A DNA stretch of 64,000 nucleotides from the NCBI RefSeq assembly GCF_032854445.1, contig NC_088301.1, forward strand, positions 52,193,187 through 52,257,186. Reading direction: 5' to 3'. Positions 10,601 to 25,000 of this stretch are shown here, one piece after another. The stretch comes from Liolophura sinensis (lineage: Eukaryota > Mollusca > Polyplacophora > Chitonida > Chitonidae). Under the pieces are notes generated by a model. That model saw only the letters and a program-made list of their open reading frames with translations. It had not been told where the DNA came from and made no database searches. Every line of letters begins with the position of its first letter. Position 1 is the stretch's first letter. The position numbers and the translations under genes were made by a program.

Positions 10601-13600
10601 TTTTGGAAAAACTTAAACAGAACAGTTGACAAAAGAATAAGAGCTGCTGTTTAAGCTTTATTTAATAGAACGAACTCTTATGCAAATGTAATTAATGCAG
10701 TTTTTTTTCCTGTTAGCACATTCAGAAAATCATTTGTTGTGTTTGTCACAAGCCATGTTTTCTTGCTTCTTTGAAATAATATATCATACACGGTTTGAGA
10801 AATCAGCATTTTCATTTTCAGTGATAAATTTAAAAAATGATGGGTCAATTTCATGACACAAAAGTTAACACTGCTTAATTATGTAATGTTTTTTACTTTT
10901 TTTTACTTAAAAACCTAGCATAAATATTAAAAGTGTTGTATTTGAAATCATATGCAAATAACATTAGACAATATGTCTAATTAAACATTAGACATTGCAT
11001 ACCTGATACAGTACCTTTTTCATAAACATTTTTAAAGTTAATTGATATTATTTTTAAATCTGAAGTCATATCTCGGATATGTATTTGCGGTACTATTATT
11101 TTTGGAACTAGAAACTTGCAGCTATTCAGTAAGCTTTCAACTGGATATCCTATAATGGAAGATGTGAAAAATATGTTAACAGAAAAAATTAAAGTAAATG
11201 TATTTCAGAATTAGAGGTACATCTTTTAGACTGGTTAAAGATGGTACTTGAGTTTACCTGCAAATGGTCGTGTACATCAGTTTACATTGAACTTCTCAGT
11301 TACTGAAATAAAGCCAATGCTTCACCTGCTACCAGGAATAGCCATTTATGTGATCCAAGATGATTAAAAATGATTTTCATTGAAAACAAAAGTGTATAGT
11401 CTATACCTGTTTTACTGATTGTCTCAATTTCACATTGTTGTATTGTCATGCAATTTGCATGTAGTCTTGAGCATGGAAAAAACATAAGTTGTAAAAGTTG
11501 TAAATACAAGCATAAAGTGAAGACTGTTATATTAAAGCAAAAGTGCTATTGCCATTATTACCGCATGTATTACATGTAAGTGTTAAACTCATTGATGATT
11601 ACATGTGACACACTATGAATATTTTACTGCACTGTGCGCCTTGTTCCGGTGCTATATTGGTAAACATTCATTGTATGTACGCAGAATATTGTAGACATTG
11701 TATGTAACAAAGTATATGTTTTCAGATGCATAGATTTGCAGTGATTAATTCTGATGTATTAAACTATTTAATAAATGAGTTAATCTCATGGAAAATGTAA
11801 TATACTTCATAGTATGAACCGTGTGATACTTCGAAATTTGTTAAACTATTGTTGACATGCAGTTGCTGTTAACACTATGCTTATTGGTGTATATAATTAC
11901 CAAATATTAAAGGAAAAAAGTATGAAATAAATTTGCTGTGTTATTTTTTCAAGGTTGTTCATTGTCAGATCTCTTTTCATTCTGTTCCATGTCACATTTC
12001 TTCTTGTCTGTATTCATTTTGTTCAGAATCACTGTTGTGCTATTAAAATGGAATGGGATGAAGTGATCCATGTATATGTCGATCAAAACTCTTATTAAAA
12101 GTGTTTTATTTGATGATGAATTTATTCCATGGTCCGTGACACAGTTGAGTTCACAAACTTAGTCATTGACCATTGACAACTTTCAAGTGGCATAAACTTA
12201 AGTTATCCTGTCAATATTCCTTAAGAAAAATATTGCTATTTTGAGGCATTCTTGGGGAGATATGTGACACATAAAGTAAGATTTTTACTTACAAGCACCT
12301 TCAGTGGCATGGGCTTGACCCATTCAGCTACCAATGGCACCATTATGTCAGACAATAATAGTGAATAGGAGTTGAAAATAGATCTTTGCGTCATTAAGTC
12401 AGATTGAGTTTCTAAAGTGTGCATATGCTGGCATAAACATGTCCGACCAATCAAATCGTGTGTAGGCTAAAGTGTCTGTGCAGTACAGGCTGGGGTCAGT
12501 GATTTTGATATTGACCTTACATAAAAGTTTATCCCATTGGATATTAGAAAATATTGTACTTGATTGCCTTGTTGTGTGAGCTTGTGTCACAAATCGTTAT
12601 TATATACTAATGTTGCTGCCATTCAAACATGCTATTCTTGGATTAATCAACTATATTCTGGGCCTACGCAGAAATCAAGATGCATATCTAGAATACCATA
12701 GTGCTGGCATTTGGTTAAGCCTTTCACCCATGGCATTGAAGAATCAGTCCTTAGTGTGGCCAATCTATGAGCCCTTTAGGATTATTTCTTTTCTCACCCA
12801 TGCTATAGGTAGGAATTAAGCGATTTTTAAAGTACTGCTTGACATCTCCTGCAGTGTGGTCTACATTAATAGAAAACCTTGTTTCTCTGGACTGTTTGGA
12901 TGAGGAATGCTTTTTTCACAATGGATGATCAGTCCTTCCTCTGACATCTATACATTAAAATAACTTTGTTTGTCATTTGCACCACATATGCGTAATGTTT
13001 TCAGAAAAAAAGTATGAAAACAGTATGTATGTATTACATTTTAATTTTAAACATTTATGCTTACCTGATTTCCTCTTTAGTGAAATTAGGTCTGGTTATG
13101 ACTTTTACATAATATTTTTTACATAAGTGTTATGTCCAAATTATTTGCAAACCACCATCAGTGATGGTGTCCAACTAGATGCACATGTAAGCATATGCCA
13201 CGATACGATACCTTTAAACTTCAGGTATTAGAAAGTCATCAGAACTTGTATTTCTTGGAGTGTTTTGTAGACTTGGCATGAGTGCAATATAATTTTCCTT
13301 CAGTTAAGTTCGTTCATGTTGTTCTTGGTGTTCTGAATGAAAATATCGAAATGGATCAGACCTGATGCATTGTGAAATGGGATTCTGTCATCCATTAGTA
13401 TTTGTCTGAAGAGTGGTTTGATTAGATATAAACTGTGAAAATACCTTAGCCACTTTGTCTGGCTTCGAAATAGGCCGTAAATACACCAGTCCAAATAGAA
13501 GAATGCCTTTTGCATTTGTCAAAATAAGGACCATTTGAACACCTAAATGTGTGGAATAATTACAGCACCAGTGAGATGAAAATAAGCAGAAACTTGGGTG

Positions 13601-13737
13601 ATAAGTAAACACCAAAAATCTAAGCTGTAAATGGCTCACTGATAGCAAGTACACCCCGGATGCTCCCTCCAGCTGAAACCAGAAACAGATTGACTGGTGT
13701 TTAGCGAACCGAGGAATCAATTTTCAGCCCATACACT

Positions 13738-13766
13738 CCCCCCCCCCCCCCCCCCCCCAAAAAAAA
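13738..13766. repeat. Homopolymer tract C21-A8
   Basis: Twenty-one consecutive C are followed by eight A. This is a length-variable simple repeat and a likely site of sequencing or assembly error. Confidence 0.95.
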
Positions 13767-15984
13767 GCATTGCAGTGAGGCATTACTTGTAAAGAGAACT
13801 AAATTTGCCTTTGCCCAAAAATGAATGCTCTTTATTATAAAGAGTGTCTGCAGACATGCCTGTGCTAAGATTGTCAGGTAGTGTGCATTCCATTAGAGTT
13901 TTGCCCGTGTTCTTCTAGTGTGAAGCAAATATAGGCTATTCTACATGTACATTATATATAGTTACAAAACTATGATGTTTAGAGAGATGATTTCTGTCGC
14001 ACAAAAGATACAAATATTTACATGAAGAAACAAGATATAGCTTTTATCTTATGATGTAATGGCTCTTTAGTACTGCATAATACACCAATCAGATAAATAA
14101 ATCAAATCTTACAGCAGAGTTGGACAGTCCCTGAAGACTGAAATTTTATTTATCATGCAATGCTCATTTAGAGTTGTCTGTGCAATCACTCATTCAGTTG
14201 TCAAGTTTCACGAAACATAATTACATCATAGCAATAGAGTTCCTATGGCGTATAAGCTTGAAATGCTATGTGTGATTTGTGAAACCCACCCCTGCATGTC
14301 GATGATCATAATTGTGGAGCAACATTCCAGCTTATTAGCATTTCAGATCCAGGTGCTTGTACCTGAATGGTGACTATAGACTGTTTCTGCACTAGCGTTT
14401 GGTGATACACATATGTGGTGAAGTCAGAGAAAATGGGAGATATTTTGGACATTTTGAGGGAAGAATTTTGCAGACTAATTCCATCTTCATTCTCTGAACA
14501 AGACCATTAGGTTTACAGTTTTTCCTTCAATATATACCTTTTATTCTGTTTAAGCTATTTAAGTTTTCTTAAATGTAAGTGATAATTAAGTCTTGATTAC
14601 CGCAGAGTGACACAGTAATTTATGATGGTGTTTTTAAGGAAAGACGACATACATTTAAGTAAAGAAATTTTGTTCATTCATTTGTAAATCGTCCTTGAGT
14701 GCCTTCTTGTGATCAAAGAAAGAAATGGACATATCAAGGTATGCTGTCAGGAATGTAATTTTTGCCTTTGTTCCTTTGAAATATAGATTATGTTAATTCT
14801 GTGCTAACACAGAATTTTGTGTTGAGATAGTTGTTGTGTTATTTATTGAAGGGCTATGTATGACACCAGTCCTAGACCCCACAGGGTGAGCATCTGTTCA
14901 ATCCTGTTATAGGCAGAATTGATATGTTTCATTTTGACGTTTAAAATTCTTCTCATTTGTAATCCTGAGCTATTGGCAATGACTTTAATAATGGATTGCC
15001 CCTAGCAACTGTTTACAATCCATCATGTCAGATATGAAAGTTCCATAATGCTTTATTTTGTCCATTTTCTTAATTGGTTTCATCCCTGATTGATAGGAAA
15101 TTCTGATTTAAGTCGACAATTTCCGAACTCTGCCAAGTTCTTCTTGTGCAGTACTGCATCACTTAAGGCTATATTGTTTCCTTTGTGGGTTATATGAGTT
15201 TATGTTTTTGTTTCTGCTCTTGAGTGTATCTGTGTTTGACTTGTTTCTGTATGCCAAATTCTTGCTGATATAGATTGGTAGAAATTATGATGTAAGGGAG
15301 ACATCATAGAGAAGATGCAGGGTAGGAAAATTAAGATGTGAATGTAGATGAAATTTTCCCATTGCTTGTGGCATTCAGACTCAACTAAACCAAAAGCTGA
15401 CACACAATTATCATTGTTTCCATACTGAACTATTTGTTTTACAGTATACTTACAATTTAATATTTCAAATAAAACGATAGTTCTGCCACATTTTACTACT
15501 TAGAGATTTTTGCCACACAGAATATTTATACCATATGTTTCATAGCACTAAAAATGTATGGTAACTGTATATAATTTCCATTAATCCATTACTGAACACT
15601 TTTAAAACTTGGTAGATCAAGTTCATACAGACAAATATCTACTTTGGTGTGATTTCATATGTTTTTGACAAAATTGTGGTTGTTGCTTTGTTTGGCTGTG
15701 GACATAGCTTTTATTCTGATAGCTTAAGGCCCTGTAATTTTTCACATTCATATTTGGATTGCTAGTGCTATATCTCTGGAATCAGTGAAACTTCATGCAT
15801 GAATCACTTGTAGGCCCTCTAGATGGTATTACATTGTGGTTTATAGCACAACTGACCAGTTGCTCAGGTCAGTGACTAAACTAATTATGGGAGGTTGCAT
15901 TTCATTCACTGGGGCATTTGAGTTTGCAGGTCAAATTTTAACTAGAACTGGGAATTTGTAAATTTTTAGTGGCTATAAGTAGTT

Positions 15985-16072
15985 GATGATGCTTCTGTAG
16001 CCATTTGATGATGCTTCTGTGGCCATTTGATGATGCTTCTGTGGACATTTGATGATGCTTCTGTGGCCATTT
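15985..16072. repeat. 22-bp minisatellite, four copies
   Basis: Four consecutive 22-bp units begin GATGATGCTTCTGT and end CCATTT or ACATTT. They start at 15985, 16007, 16029 and 16051 and differ by only one or two bases, which suggests recent expansion. Confidence 0.95.
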
Positions 16073-16642
16073 GTGCAGTCTGATGTTGGTTGCCTTTCAC
16101 CAATATGGTGTAAATATCTGTACGTCACAAGTTGGACAGGTCGTTAGTTAAACTTGTCAAAGATTAGTGGTTTATCTTGAACACTCTGCTTTCCTCCACT
16201 ATTAAAACAACAACCAAGTAAATCAATAAAATAAATGAAACTTCATACATTTATACAGTATATTCATATTGGGTTCTTTAAATCTTGTAAGTGGAGTGCC
16301 TGCAAAACTGTATGTTGGAAACGATACAATGAACTGGTATCTAGTGTTTGTCGTTCAAGGACCCTATTTTGAAGAGATGTAGGGCCAGTGGGTTTTGATT
16401 AGTGTCATGTTTAGTCATTTGGGTAAAGATAACATGAGTTCATTACACAATATTAAGTTTGAGGGGGATTAGAATGGCTTGGAATGTTTTGAGTGTTTGT
16501 TTTGATTTTTTTTACCGTAAGAAATATTTTGTGTTTGTGTTGGTTGGGGGAGGGGGGGAGAAAGAGGCCTATTTTGAATTTCGACTTGTGAATTGATTTT
16601 TCCTGGGGAAATGAATGCAGCTTAATATTAAGCATTATATGA

Positions 16643-19080
16643 AGGGACCGTATCCAACCATCGTTCGAGAGCCACAATGTTGTGCCTACGAAGGTAACAC
16701 GACAGGTGTAAATCACTGGTGTCTTAAACTTGGCAGTCCATTGCGGTCTCCGGTTGTGAAAACAGCTGGACTCCATGTGCCTTGCTCAAACTGAAAATAG
16801 TTATGGTCTGTCGGCAAGAGCAACACGTGGATAGAGATTGTTGTGATTAGTAGATTGTAGACTTGACGTCCATTTACAATATGAATGGACTCAGGCTAAA
16901 TATCTATGTTGTGCTTTAGCCAGTGTTGTCTTTCTTCAGATACTGTTATATCTTAAATTGAAGAAAGTATTTGTGTTAGTATTTCAGTTCCTTAACTATC
17001 TTGCCTCTCTAGTGCTGTCAAAAAAATGTGCATGAAAGCTGAAAGATACAACCAGCATGTGCTCATGCACACACTAGGAATCAATGTTTTAAAGTTTTGT
17101 GTTTTAAAAAATTGTTTTTAATGTTTTATTTGCAGTCATTTTTTCAGGAATGTTCTTACATGTACAACAAAAGAAGATTGAGAACAGATTTTTTCATAAT
17201 TCTGTTGAAGGGCCTAGTTTACCAAGAAATGGAAGGTATACTTGTGACGTGCAACAAAAACAACAAATTAGCGGTTGTATATTCGTTTCCTCAAAATGCC
17301 ATACACAATGGAAACAAAAGTTGAAATGGTCACGATTAAGGATTATTTTAGATTTATCTGCATACATCTGATTTATCTCCCAAAATTTGTGAATATTTTG
17401 TTTTTTCACAACGCAGAAAACACAGAAAAGAAAAAAAATTCACTCATGCCTCTTGCTAAAAAAGTTATATAGGCGCCAGCCAGGACAAAATAAAGGTATC
17501 TTCTTTTCATTTACTCATTACATGTGATCTCTAAACTTTTCTTCAAGTTCACTATCTTCTACCTCATTTTTTACATTACATTTTTAATAAATTGCTACGG
17601 TTTGGAAGATATTTATAGGCTTACATTGCTATAGTTTCTGCTTTAGAGGAGAAAAAATGTATAGGCCTACATGAGTTTGGTGGTAATGTCAACAGAGCGC
17701 ATGTAGCTTATTTGGTGGCTTATCCCATCCTGGGCTTACCTCCAGCTGGTTTTCTCCCTATGGATTTCCTTCATCTTCAGGAGATTACACACATCCCAAG
17801 GTCAATTGATTCAGTTGTTACTTTCACTTATTCAACTGCATGTGTGGTGTGGGAATATTTAAAATAACACAGTATGGAATAAGAAAAAGACACAATTGAC
17901 AAGGACGCCATATTTACAGGAGATGTATAGCTGCTAACATGACTAATCTTATGCCATTATCATGTTGGTTTAAATTTACTCAAGAGATGTCAATCAGTAT
18001 ACAATAGGTTGTATGGGTATTCAGCTGTATGCTAAATAAAGTTTATATATCTCAATATCTGCTGCTGTTACTGGCTTCATCCATGCTTTCAGGAATAACA
18101 TCATCCAGGAGGCCTACAAGTATCATGCTGGTACTTTAAAAGTTTAGCCACACGAATGTACAATTTCCTCTTTTATTCATAGATTCAGTGCATGTAAATC
18201 ATTAAACACACATGTATGTTAAATTTGGTAAATTACATTCCCTATATTTATTTCCTGGTCTCTGAACTCACACAACACACAGCTATATCTGAAGGCAAGG
18301 ATGCTACATTAAAATTTCAAGGCTGATACAAAATATTACACATATATATATAGTCCAATAGATTTTCTCGGTTTTTTATTTGTCATGAGAAAGACAAGGC
18401 CCGCTAGACTGTAGCTATGTAAAGATTTAGATCTTTGGGGGATGGGGGAGTGGACACCGTGTCAAAACCATGCTAGTTTTTACTTATATGAACAGAATAG
18501 CTGACCAAAAACTAAGCATTGAATGGAATTGCTTCATCTGTAAGGTAGCATCCAACATCCTTTTCAGGTCTCCCACTGATGCCCGCAACAGCAGCTGACA
18601 AAAGGAAAATATTAAATACAATGGCTTCATCACTGTGGATTATAGCCAGTGACAGGCCAAACAGATTATTTGCTACCCTTACTATTTGTATACATGGAAA
18701 TTATTATGAAACAAGAGTAGTGGTCGAAACGAGCAACCGCATGATGATAGCCAGCTAAAAACATGGTTCTGGAAGGAAGTCTGTTGAGTGCAGACGAGTT
18801 ATATTAAGTTTTTACAATCTTATTACTTCACCTGTAGTGGGTGTAAGTTTGAATCAAACACATCAATCACAGAATGCTAGATGTAAGATCATGATTTTGT
18901 CTTGACGATTCCTAATATTAATACAGTGATTTACAAAAATGAACATGCGTTCAGAGGTCTACTACCTCTGGAACGATTTGTCTGACTTGCCACAACATCG
19001 GCCGGTGCACAGTTTATATGAATATCAGTTCTGTGTGGTCACTCCTGCAGAACATGCCGTGAAGACAACTGAAGACACCC
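16643..19080 (+). repeat. Right copy of the large dispersed repeat
   Basis: This is the inverted partner of 6065-7652 and the longer copy. Insertions relative to the left copy lie near 17116-17273, 17640-18430 and 18560-18775. It lacks the SINE of the left copy. The open frame at 18939-19148 shares its CVVTPAEHAVKTTE segment with a frame in the left copy, but this reflects shared repeat DNA and I see no reason to call it a gene. Confidence 0.75.
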
Positions 19081-22000
19081 GAAGTGCCATGACTGAACCG
19101 AAAACAAAACGAAGGCTGGATGCAGTCCCTGAGTTCTACATTTCCTAACTGAAGAGTGCCCTCTCCTGTCATCCTACTTTCCTCTTATTTTATCAAATCA
19201 AAATGTCACTTATTCTCTTGTGAACTAGTGTGAGAGAGTATGTATGGACAAGTGCAAAGCTCATTGGCTCAAGTGACTTCTAAAAGAAATCCACAAGCTA
19301 ACAGTCATTTCTTTACCTTAATTAGAAACCAGTACTTTCACTTGTCTTAATAGATGGGAGTTTAGAAAGTTGGATGATCAGTCTGTTTTGATGTATTCCT
19401 CAGATTGTTACATCTGCTCAGTTTCTTGTAAGTGGGCTCTAGCAAGGTGGCCATTCACACCTACGTTCTAGCTGTGACAACAAATCTGCTCTTTGGTGAC
19501 AAGAAAGATGCAGTTGAAGTAACTGTTATCAATAGGCTGTGACAAGCCCATTAAGTAGTGTCACTGGTACGTACAGTTCCTTGGAATGTACTCAAGTGTT
19601 CTGGAGGAAAATTTTACCACCTACAAAACACTCTTAGTCCATCACAAAGCATGTTTATGGGTAAGACAAGCAGTGTCCACCTTGCTCTGCTGCTGCTAAT
19701 TGAGATTAGAGCTAGCAAAACTTGGCAGTGAAGATCAAGATATCTAACTTTACCGACACCTTAACGTGTGTGTCTAACATGTAGATGTATTGGCATAATA
19801 TACTCAGAAATCTATTAAGTCAGCTTTAATTCCACAGGGATCAGGAACTCTATTTGTTCTGTTCCAGTGTATTACTTGGCAGATGTTTGCTTTGGGTATT
19901 ATATCTGGAAGCCCACGGGCATGGCATCTGATAAGTAAACTGGGTGGGTGAGAAACCCTCTCATTCTCCCACGTGTATTGATCTCAGCCTGTCGTACTCT
20001 TCAAAAAAATCCCACCAGTCACACAGAAACATGAATGACCTTTTGCAGTCTTGTGGAATATGGCTCATTTTGTTGACCATATTTCCCTTAAATGCCAGTA
20101 CCAGTGATCTTTGTGTCAAGCTTTGTCAAGAACAGATTTCAAGAGAAAAATAGTGTGCCAGTTTGTCTGTCCGCTATGCCTTAAATTTCAGGAAATGGTG
20201 GGCTGTGCAGAATAATCATACATTATTGAAGTGACCCTTATATGCAGCCAATGTACCTTTTCAAAAATTCCTTGATTCCCTGTGTGACAAAATTTTTGTG
20301 ATCTACCTAGAGCAATTTGTGAAACAGCCCATTTGTTCTGGCAGTTAGTGCAAAATTCAAGTTGGTAGCATTCATTCAATCCAATGTATTCAAACAGCTG
20401 ACCAAGTTAACTCCTGGCAGTAACAGCAAATGCTTTACAGGCTACTTTTGCCACAATTCCCCATTACCTTGTGTTCATTAAACTACCAGTATTGATGTTT
20501 TGACCCAACTTTGAGATTTATCTCTGATTTAGCTTGTAATTAAATGTACCTCAACATTAAACCTTTCATGGGATTGATTTTTGCACACCAAATGGTTAGT
20601 ATGTCATTTTATCTGCCTGGCATTTGATTTCCCCTTCATATCTTGGCTTTTTGGATTGGTCTCAAATTTAGATTCTTGGTGCTTGCACAGAATTTTTCTT
20701 TGCCTGCATCCAACAGGTTCTGTTTGTCCATCGGGTGAGTAATTTGACCATCCTGGCTCAAACTGTGTGGATTGGTAAACAAAAATTGGCCTTTGATTGT
20801 TTTTTATGGAACCTTACTTCTGATTGGTGTTCGCCTGCAGGCTTTCACAAACCATTCCTCAGTGAGTCCATTTGGTTACTGCATGTCTGTTGGTTTTTAA
20901 TATGTTACCTTCCACTCAAAACTCACTACCGCAGTGAAACTATCAATATGTTTAATATATCACCAAAAGAATTAATAAGTTCAGTATTTATAAATATTTC
21001 AATCTTGGGTCTTTATTTACTTGTCATCAGATTTTATTTATAAATATATTTGTAGGCATGGTTATTCAGAACAGAACAGTCAGCTACTCTATAATAACTG
21101 GTTGTTTGATTTGTTCAATATATAAAAGCAGCTGCAATATATACCTTTGACATATACACATATTTTACACATATTAATATATTAACTGAGTTTTATAACT
21201 GTCAGAAAAAAACTTTTTTATTATATTATTACTCTGCATTTTAAGTGTGTGAATTCCTCTGCCCTGTCTGATTTCTCATTTGAAAATAACTTTAATGATG
21301 TCCAGCTTAAGAAAGCACCTGTGGCCAAGTAAGCCCCTGAAAAAAGGAGCATGTAAATCAATAAGTTAAATATAGTCTGCTTGATTTTGGCATTCAGTTC
21401 AAGGTTATAGCGGCTGTTTGAACAGCTAGGTTTCCAGACATGTGTCTTAAAGGAAAGAACCTACATGTGGCACAATTAATTGAGGACATGAGATGTTTGA
21501 ACGCAAGGGTTAGCATTTGTGATGTTGGACAGTGTGTTGCACAGGTGTGTCTGGAAGCTAAATCCATGTACTTATTTGGTATGGATACAGGTTCAAAATG
21601 TTGAAGATTGTATCTAAATTTATATACCACTTTATAAAACATACAAAGTGGACAAGATGTAGCCACTTCTGAAAAAAACTAGAACTAGTTTTGAGCAGTG
21701 TCATTGTAGGATTATAGGATATTAGCCGCATGAATGTGGGTCAGCTGATCTAACACTGATGTACCAAGGAGTTCTAAGCCACAGTGACAAGTGGTATTAA
21801 ACGGTAGGTCCAACAGATCTGTAACTATCGGCTAAAAAAAATTAGGTTTTTTTTAGAGATTGAAAGAGTTTTAGTACCCACATTCATGGTATGAAGATAA
21901 ATGTACTGTAACATAGGGGATGAAATCAATTTTCTTCTGAAGCCGGCCACAGTAAACCTGTAATACTGAACTTAATTTTGCAAAATCAGAGCAATGTAGT

Positions 22001-25000
22001 GGTTTGTGTTTGGCAATGTTTGTCTTCTGAAGAAAGAAATTCACACATTAACGATGCTCTAGGCAGGTTTACATACCTGAAAAGAAAAAACCTTATGGTT
22101 ATGCTAAAACACACCAGCACACTGAGCCAGTACACTCTAAAACTGGAACTACTTCCATAAATCATTGACAATTTTCACCATTTCACCACCTCAGAAATGC
22201 CCGTGTATAACTCTGTCCTCTAATTATCTTCCAGACCCCCAAAACACCCCACTCATTATAGCAGTACTGGAATTTGTTTCAAAAGAACATTTACCGTGGA
22301 GACTTCGCCATATGTTAACTCTTGAAACTTGCCAGCAATGTATAAAACTTGTGTACAAATTCCCAGAAAATTTTTACTAGGGCAGCCAGAGTTTATACAC
22401 TTGAAATGTATGAAGTCATGATGAAGCCTGAAATTTATATAATGTTTTTGCTGTAAACATTCATGTACATGTTTATGTTTGCTGATAAGTGCTGCAGTGG
22501 ACAGCTGAATCTGACACAGGTTTTACTCATACATACCAACATGTTTTTCACAGAGAAACCATAAGTTTGGTAATTATCTTGATTATATGATATATATGTA
22601 GACATTGTACTACAGTGAGAATAGCAGACGCCAAAGCATTAAACAGAATAGATAAATATCAAAAACTGTTGAATGAGGCAAAAAGATGATATAATTTATT
22701 TATTTGCCACTCTGTATGGGACTGTTGCACATGATCATTCAGTGCTGACAGACTGGCATCTTGTAAAAGACTGAATTTATGTAAAAATGTTTGTCACACT
22801 TAGTATGACAATACAGAAATGTTTTTACAAAGCAGATAGTACAGCTGAATTATTTGTCCTCCATTATTTAGGTTTTAATCGTAGAAGAACAATTATGCAT
22901 GCCAATATATATATATAATTCTACAAGTCAAGAGTTCATTACCTTAATTACATTGCTCGTCTGTGGATCCTGTTATATATATACATGTGATGTATTGACT
23001 TAAAAATATTCTAGGATTCCATGTTGTAGACTAATGATGTCCATCTGGTGTACATCTCAGTCCTGTTATAGGTAATCTATCTGGCGGTTTCATTGACAGT
23101 GTATTTACTTAGGTATGACTGAAAATGTGTCATACATATATAAAGAAGTCTACAGGGGAAAGGATGTAGAAGTAATAGAATTGGTCATAGCTGTAGCAAA
23201 CATTGATTGCAGTGTCTTGTATGTTTATTCAGTCAGAGAATGGAATTTCCCTGCACAAATTTAATACTAGATTGATTTTCATGACTTTTTGAAAAGATGT
23301 AGCTCACTAATTAATTTTACCATGGAAACCAATTGCTCAGGGGTTTATGTTTTCAAAGCTTTAAGTGTATGTTCACTGTATCTGGTTATAAAGTGTTTGC
23401 AGATGTGACGAATTGGATAAATAATTTAATTTCTCAGCACTTCTGTTTCTCGTTTTCTTTCTTAAAATGTCATTCTGGTAGGCTCTTCTTCTACATATGT
23501 TATTCCTTTTTATCAGTATTGTATACAGTGAACACATACATTACAACCATTTTCCATTACTGAATCACATGAAGACTTGGGTGGTGGATTTTATCATGAC
23601 ATTGAAACGGAATACAGATATTGAATGTTGGCTGGAATGGTACAGTTGCATATGAAATCTCACTGACAGATTCTGCATGGTTAGAGATGACAGTGATGCT
23701 AATTGTCATCTTGTTGAAAAGAATGGAAGTAACTAATTTATGTATCATGTGCCTAAAATATTGTAGTGAGATTGTAATGACCAAATCCTGCTGTTAGACA
23801 GACAGACAGCGAGACAAGCTGTCCTTCAAAGTGGCTAGAGGAAATGAAAGGGGATTCGCAAGGCTGAGTAGCCAATTTTTCCTCCTGCTGAGTTGGGACA
23901 CCGTGTTGATGGGGAGCAGTCACGAACAATGCTCCCTCTTTGCTGATGCTAAGGATGGTTTTGGCACTGAAAAGATCTCATTCGCTTTCTGGGCTCCTTC
24001 TTGTCTGATTGATAGGCAGCATGGTGTTTAAAGTGAACAAAAGCATGAGACTTTGCTGGTAACTCATTACCCAGAGGTTAGCATCTGTTACAGTCTGCAA
24101 ACACTTGCTTTTCAGCTTTATACATACAAAAGATGATTGTAGCGGATGTAATCCTACGAGATAGATGTTCCAAACCCGCTTATCACATGCAATAGTGCTG
24201 TATGCAAGTCATTGACTTCTCACTCTAACTGACCATTTTGTAATTTCATAGGTGTTTTGACTTATATGAATTATATGATTATATGAAGGCTTTAAAAAGG
24301 AGGGCAGTGCTGTTAAATGTAAGCCTTCAAATATTAAAAGAAAAACAGTGTTAATTTTTATGTCTATTTCTCATAAACTGTGGACACCCCAATATTTATC
24401 TACTTTTGCCTAGCTGTTATTTCTTTACTGACCAACATCAAAGAAATGTACATATGGTTTCAAAGACCTTTGAGGGAAATTATCCCTGCTTAGGATGACT
24501 TCTCCCTCTTGTTAAGAAAGAATGAAACTTACATGTAGGTATACATATGTATAATATATTTAGAATCTGAAGAAGATATCAGAATTAATTTTGTATATGG
24601 CTATCTATCACAATATAGTGTTCTATGGAATAAGATAGAAACTGCAGATAACAGATAATCCTGTCAGATTTGCCAACGGGCATTCAGTATGTTTAAAAGC
24701 ACTTCTTAGACCTCGTATGTAGACCCATTTTCCCCATAGGTCTTGAGGACAGACATTCTGTTCTTTTGATCTCTTTTTGGTTGCCCAAGAGTGCACACAC
24801 GACTTGAATGATACATGCACAATTTCAGTAGAAAGTGTACATGATTTCCAACCAAAGTACAGTGTATGTAAAAAGTATATAGTTTTAAAAGTCACAAATA
24901 TTGTTTATGAGCCTTTCTGAATATATTAAACACTACAATCTTATATTTATATACACAACTGAATAATATTTCTGTGATCCTTTCAGGTCACTAATTATCT

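Larger units (their letters stand above)
7653..16642. other. AT-rich non-coding stretch
   Basis: I recognise no exon, RNA gene or SINE here. The stretch holds a poly-C run, a 22-bp minisatellite and scattered A and T runs. The longest open frame (8507-8965, minus) starts on TTG and matches nothing known. Confidence 0.5.

Noticed and set aside
18939-19148. Conserved frame shared with 6068-6295
   Set aside because: The shared peptide comes from the inverted repeat pair. The frames end differently and match no known protein.
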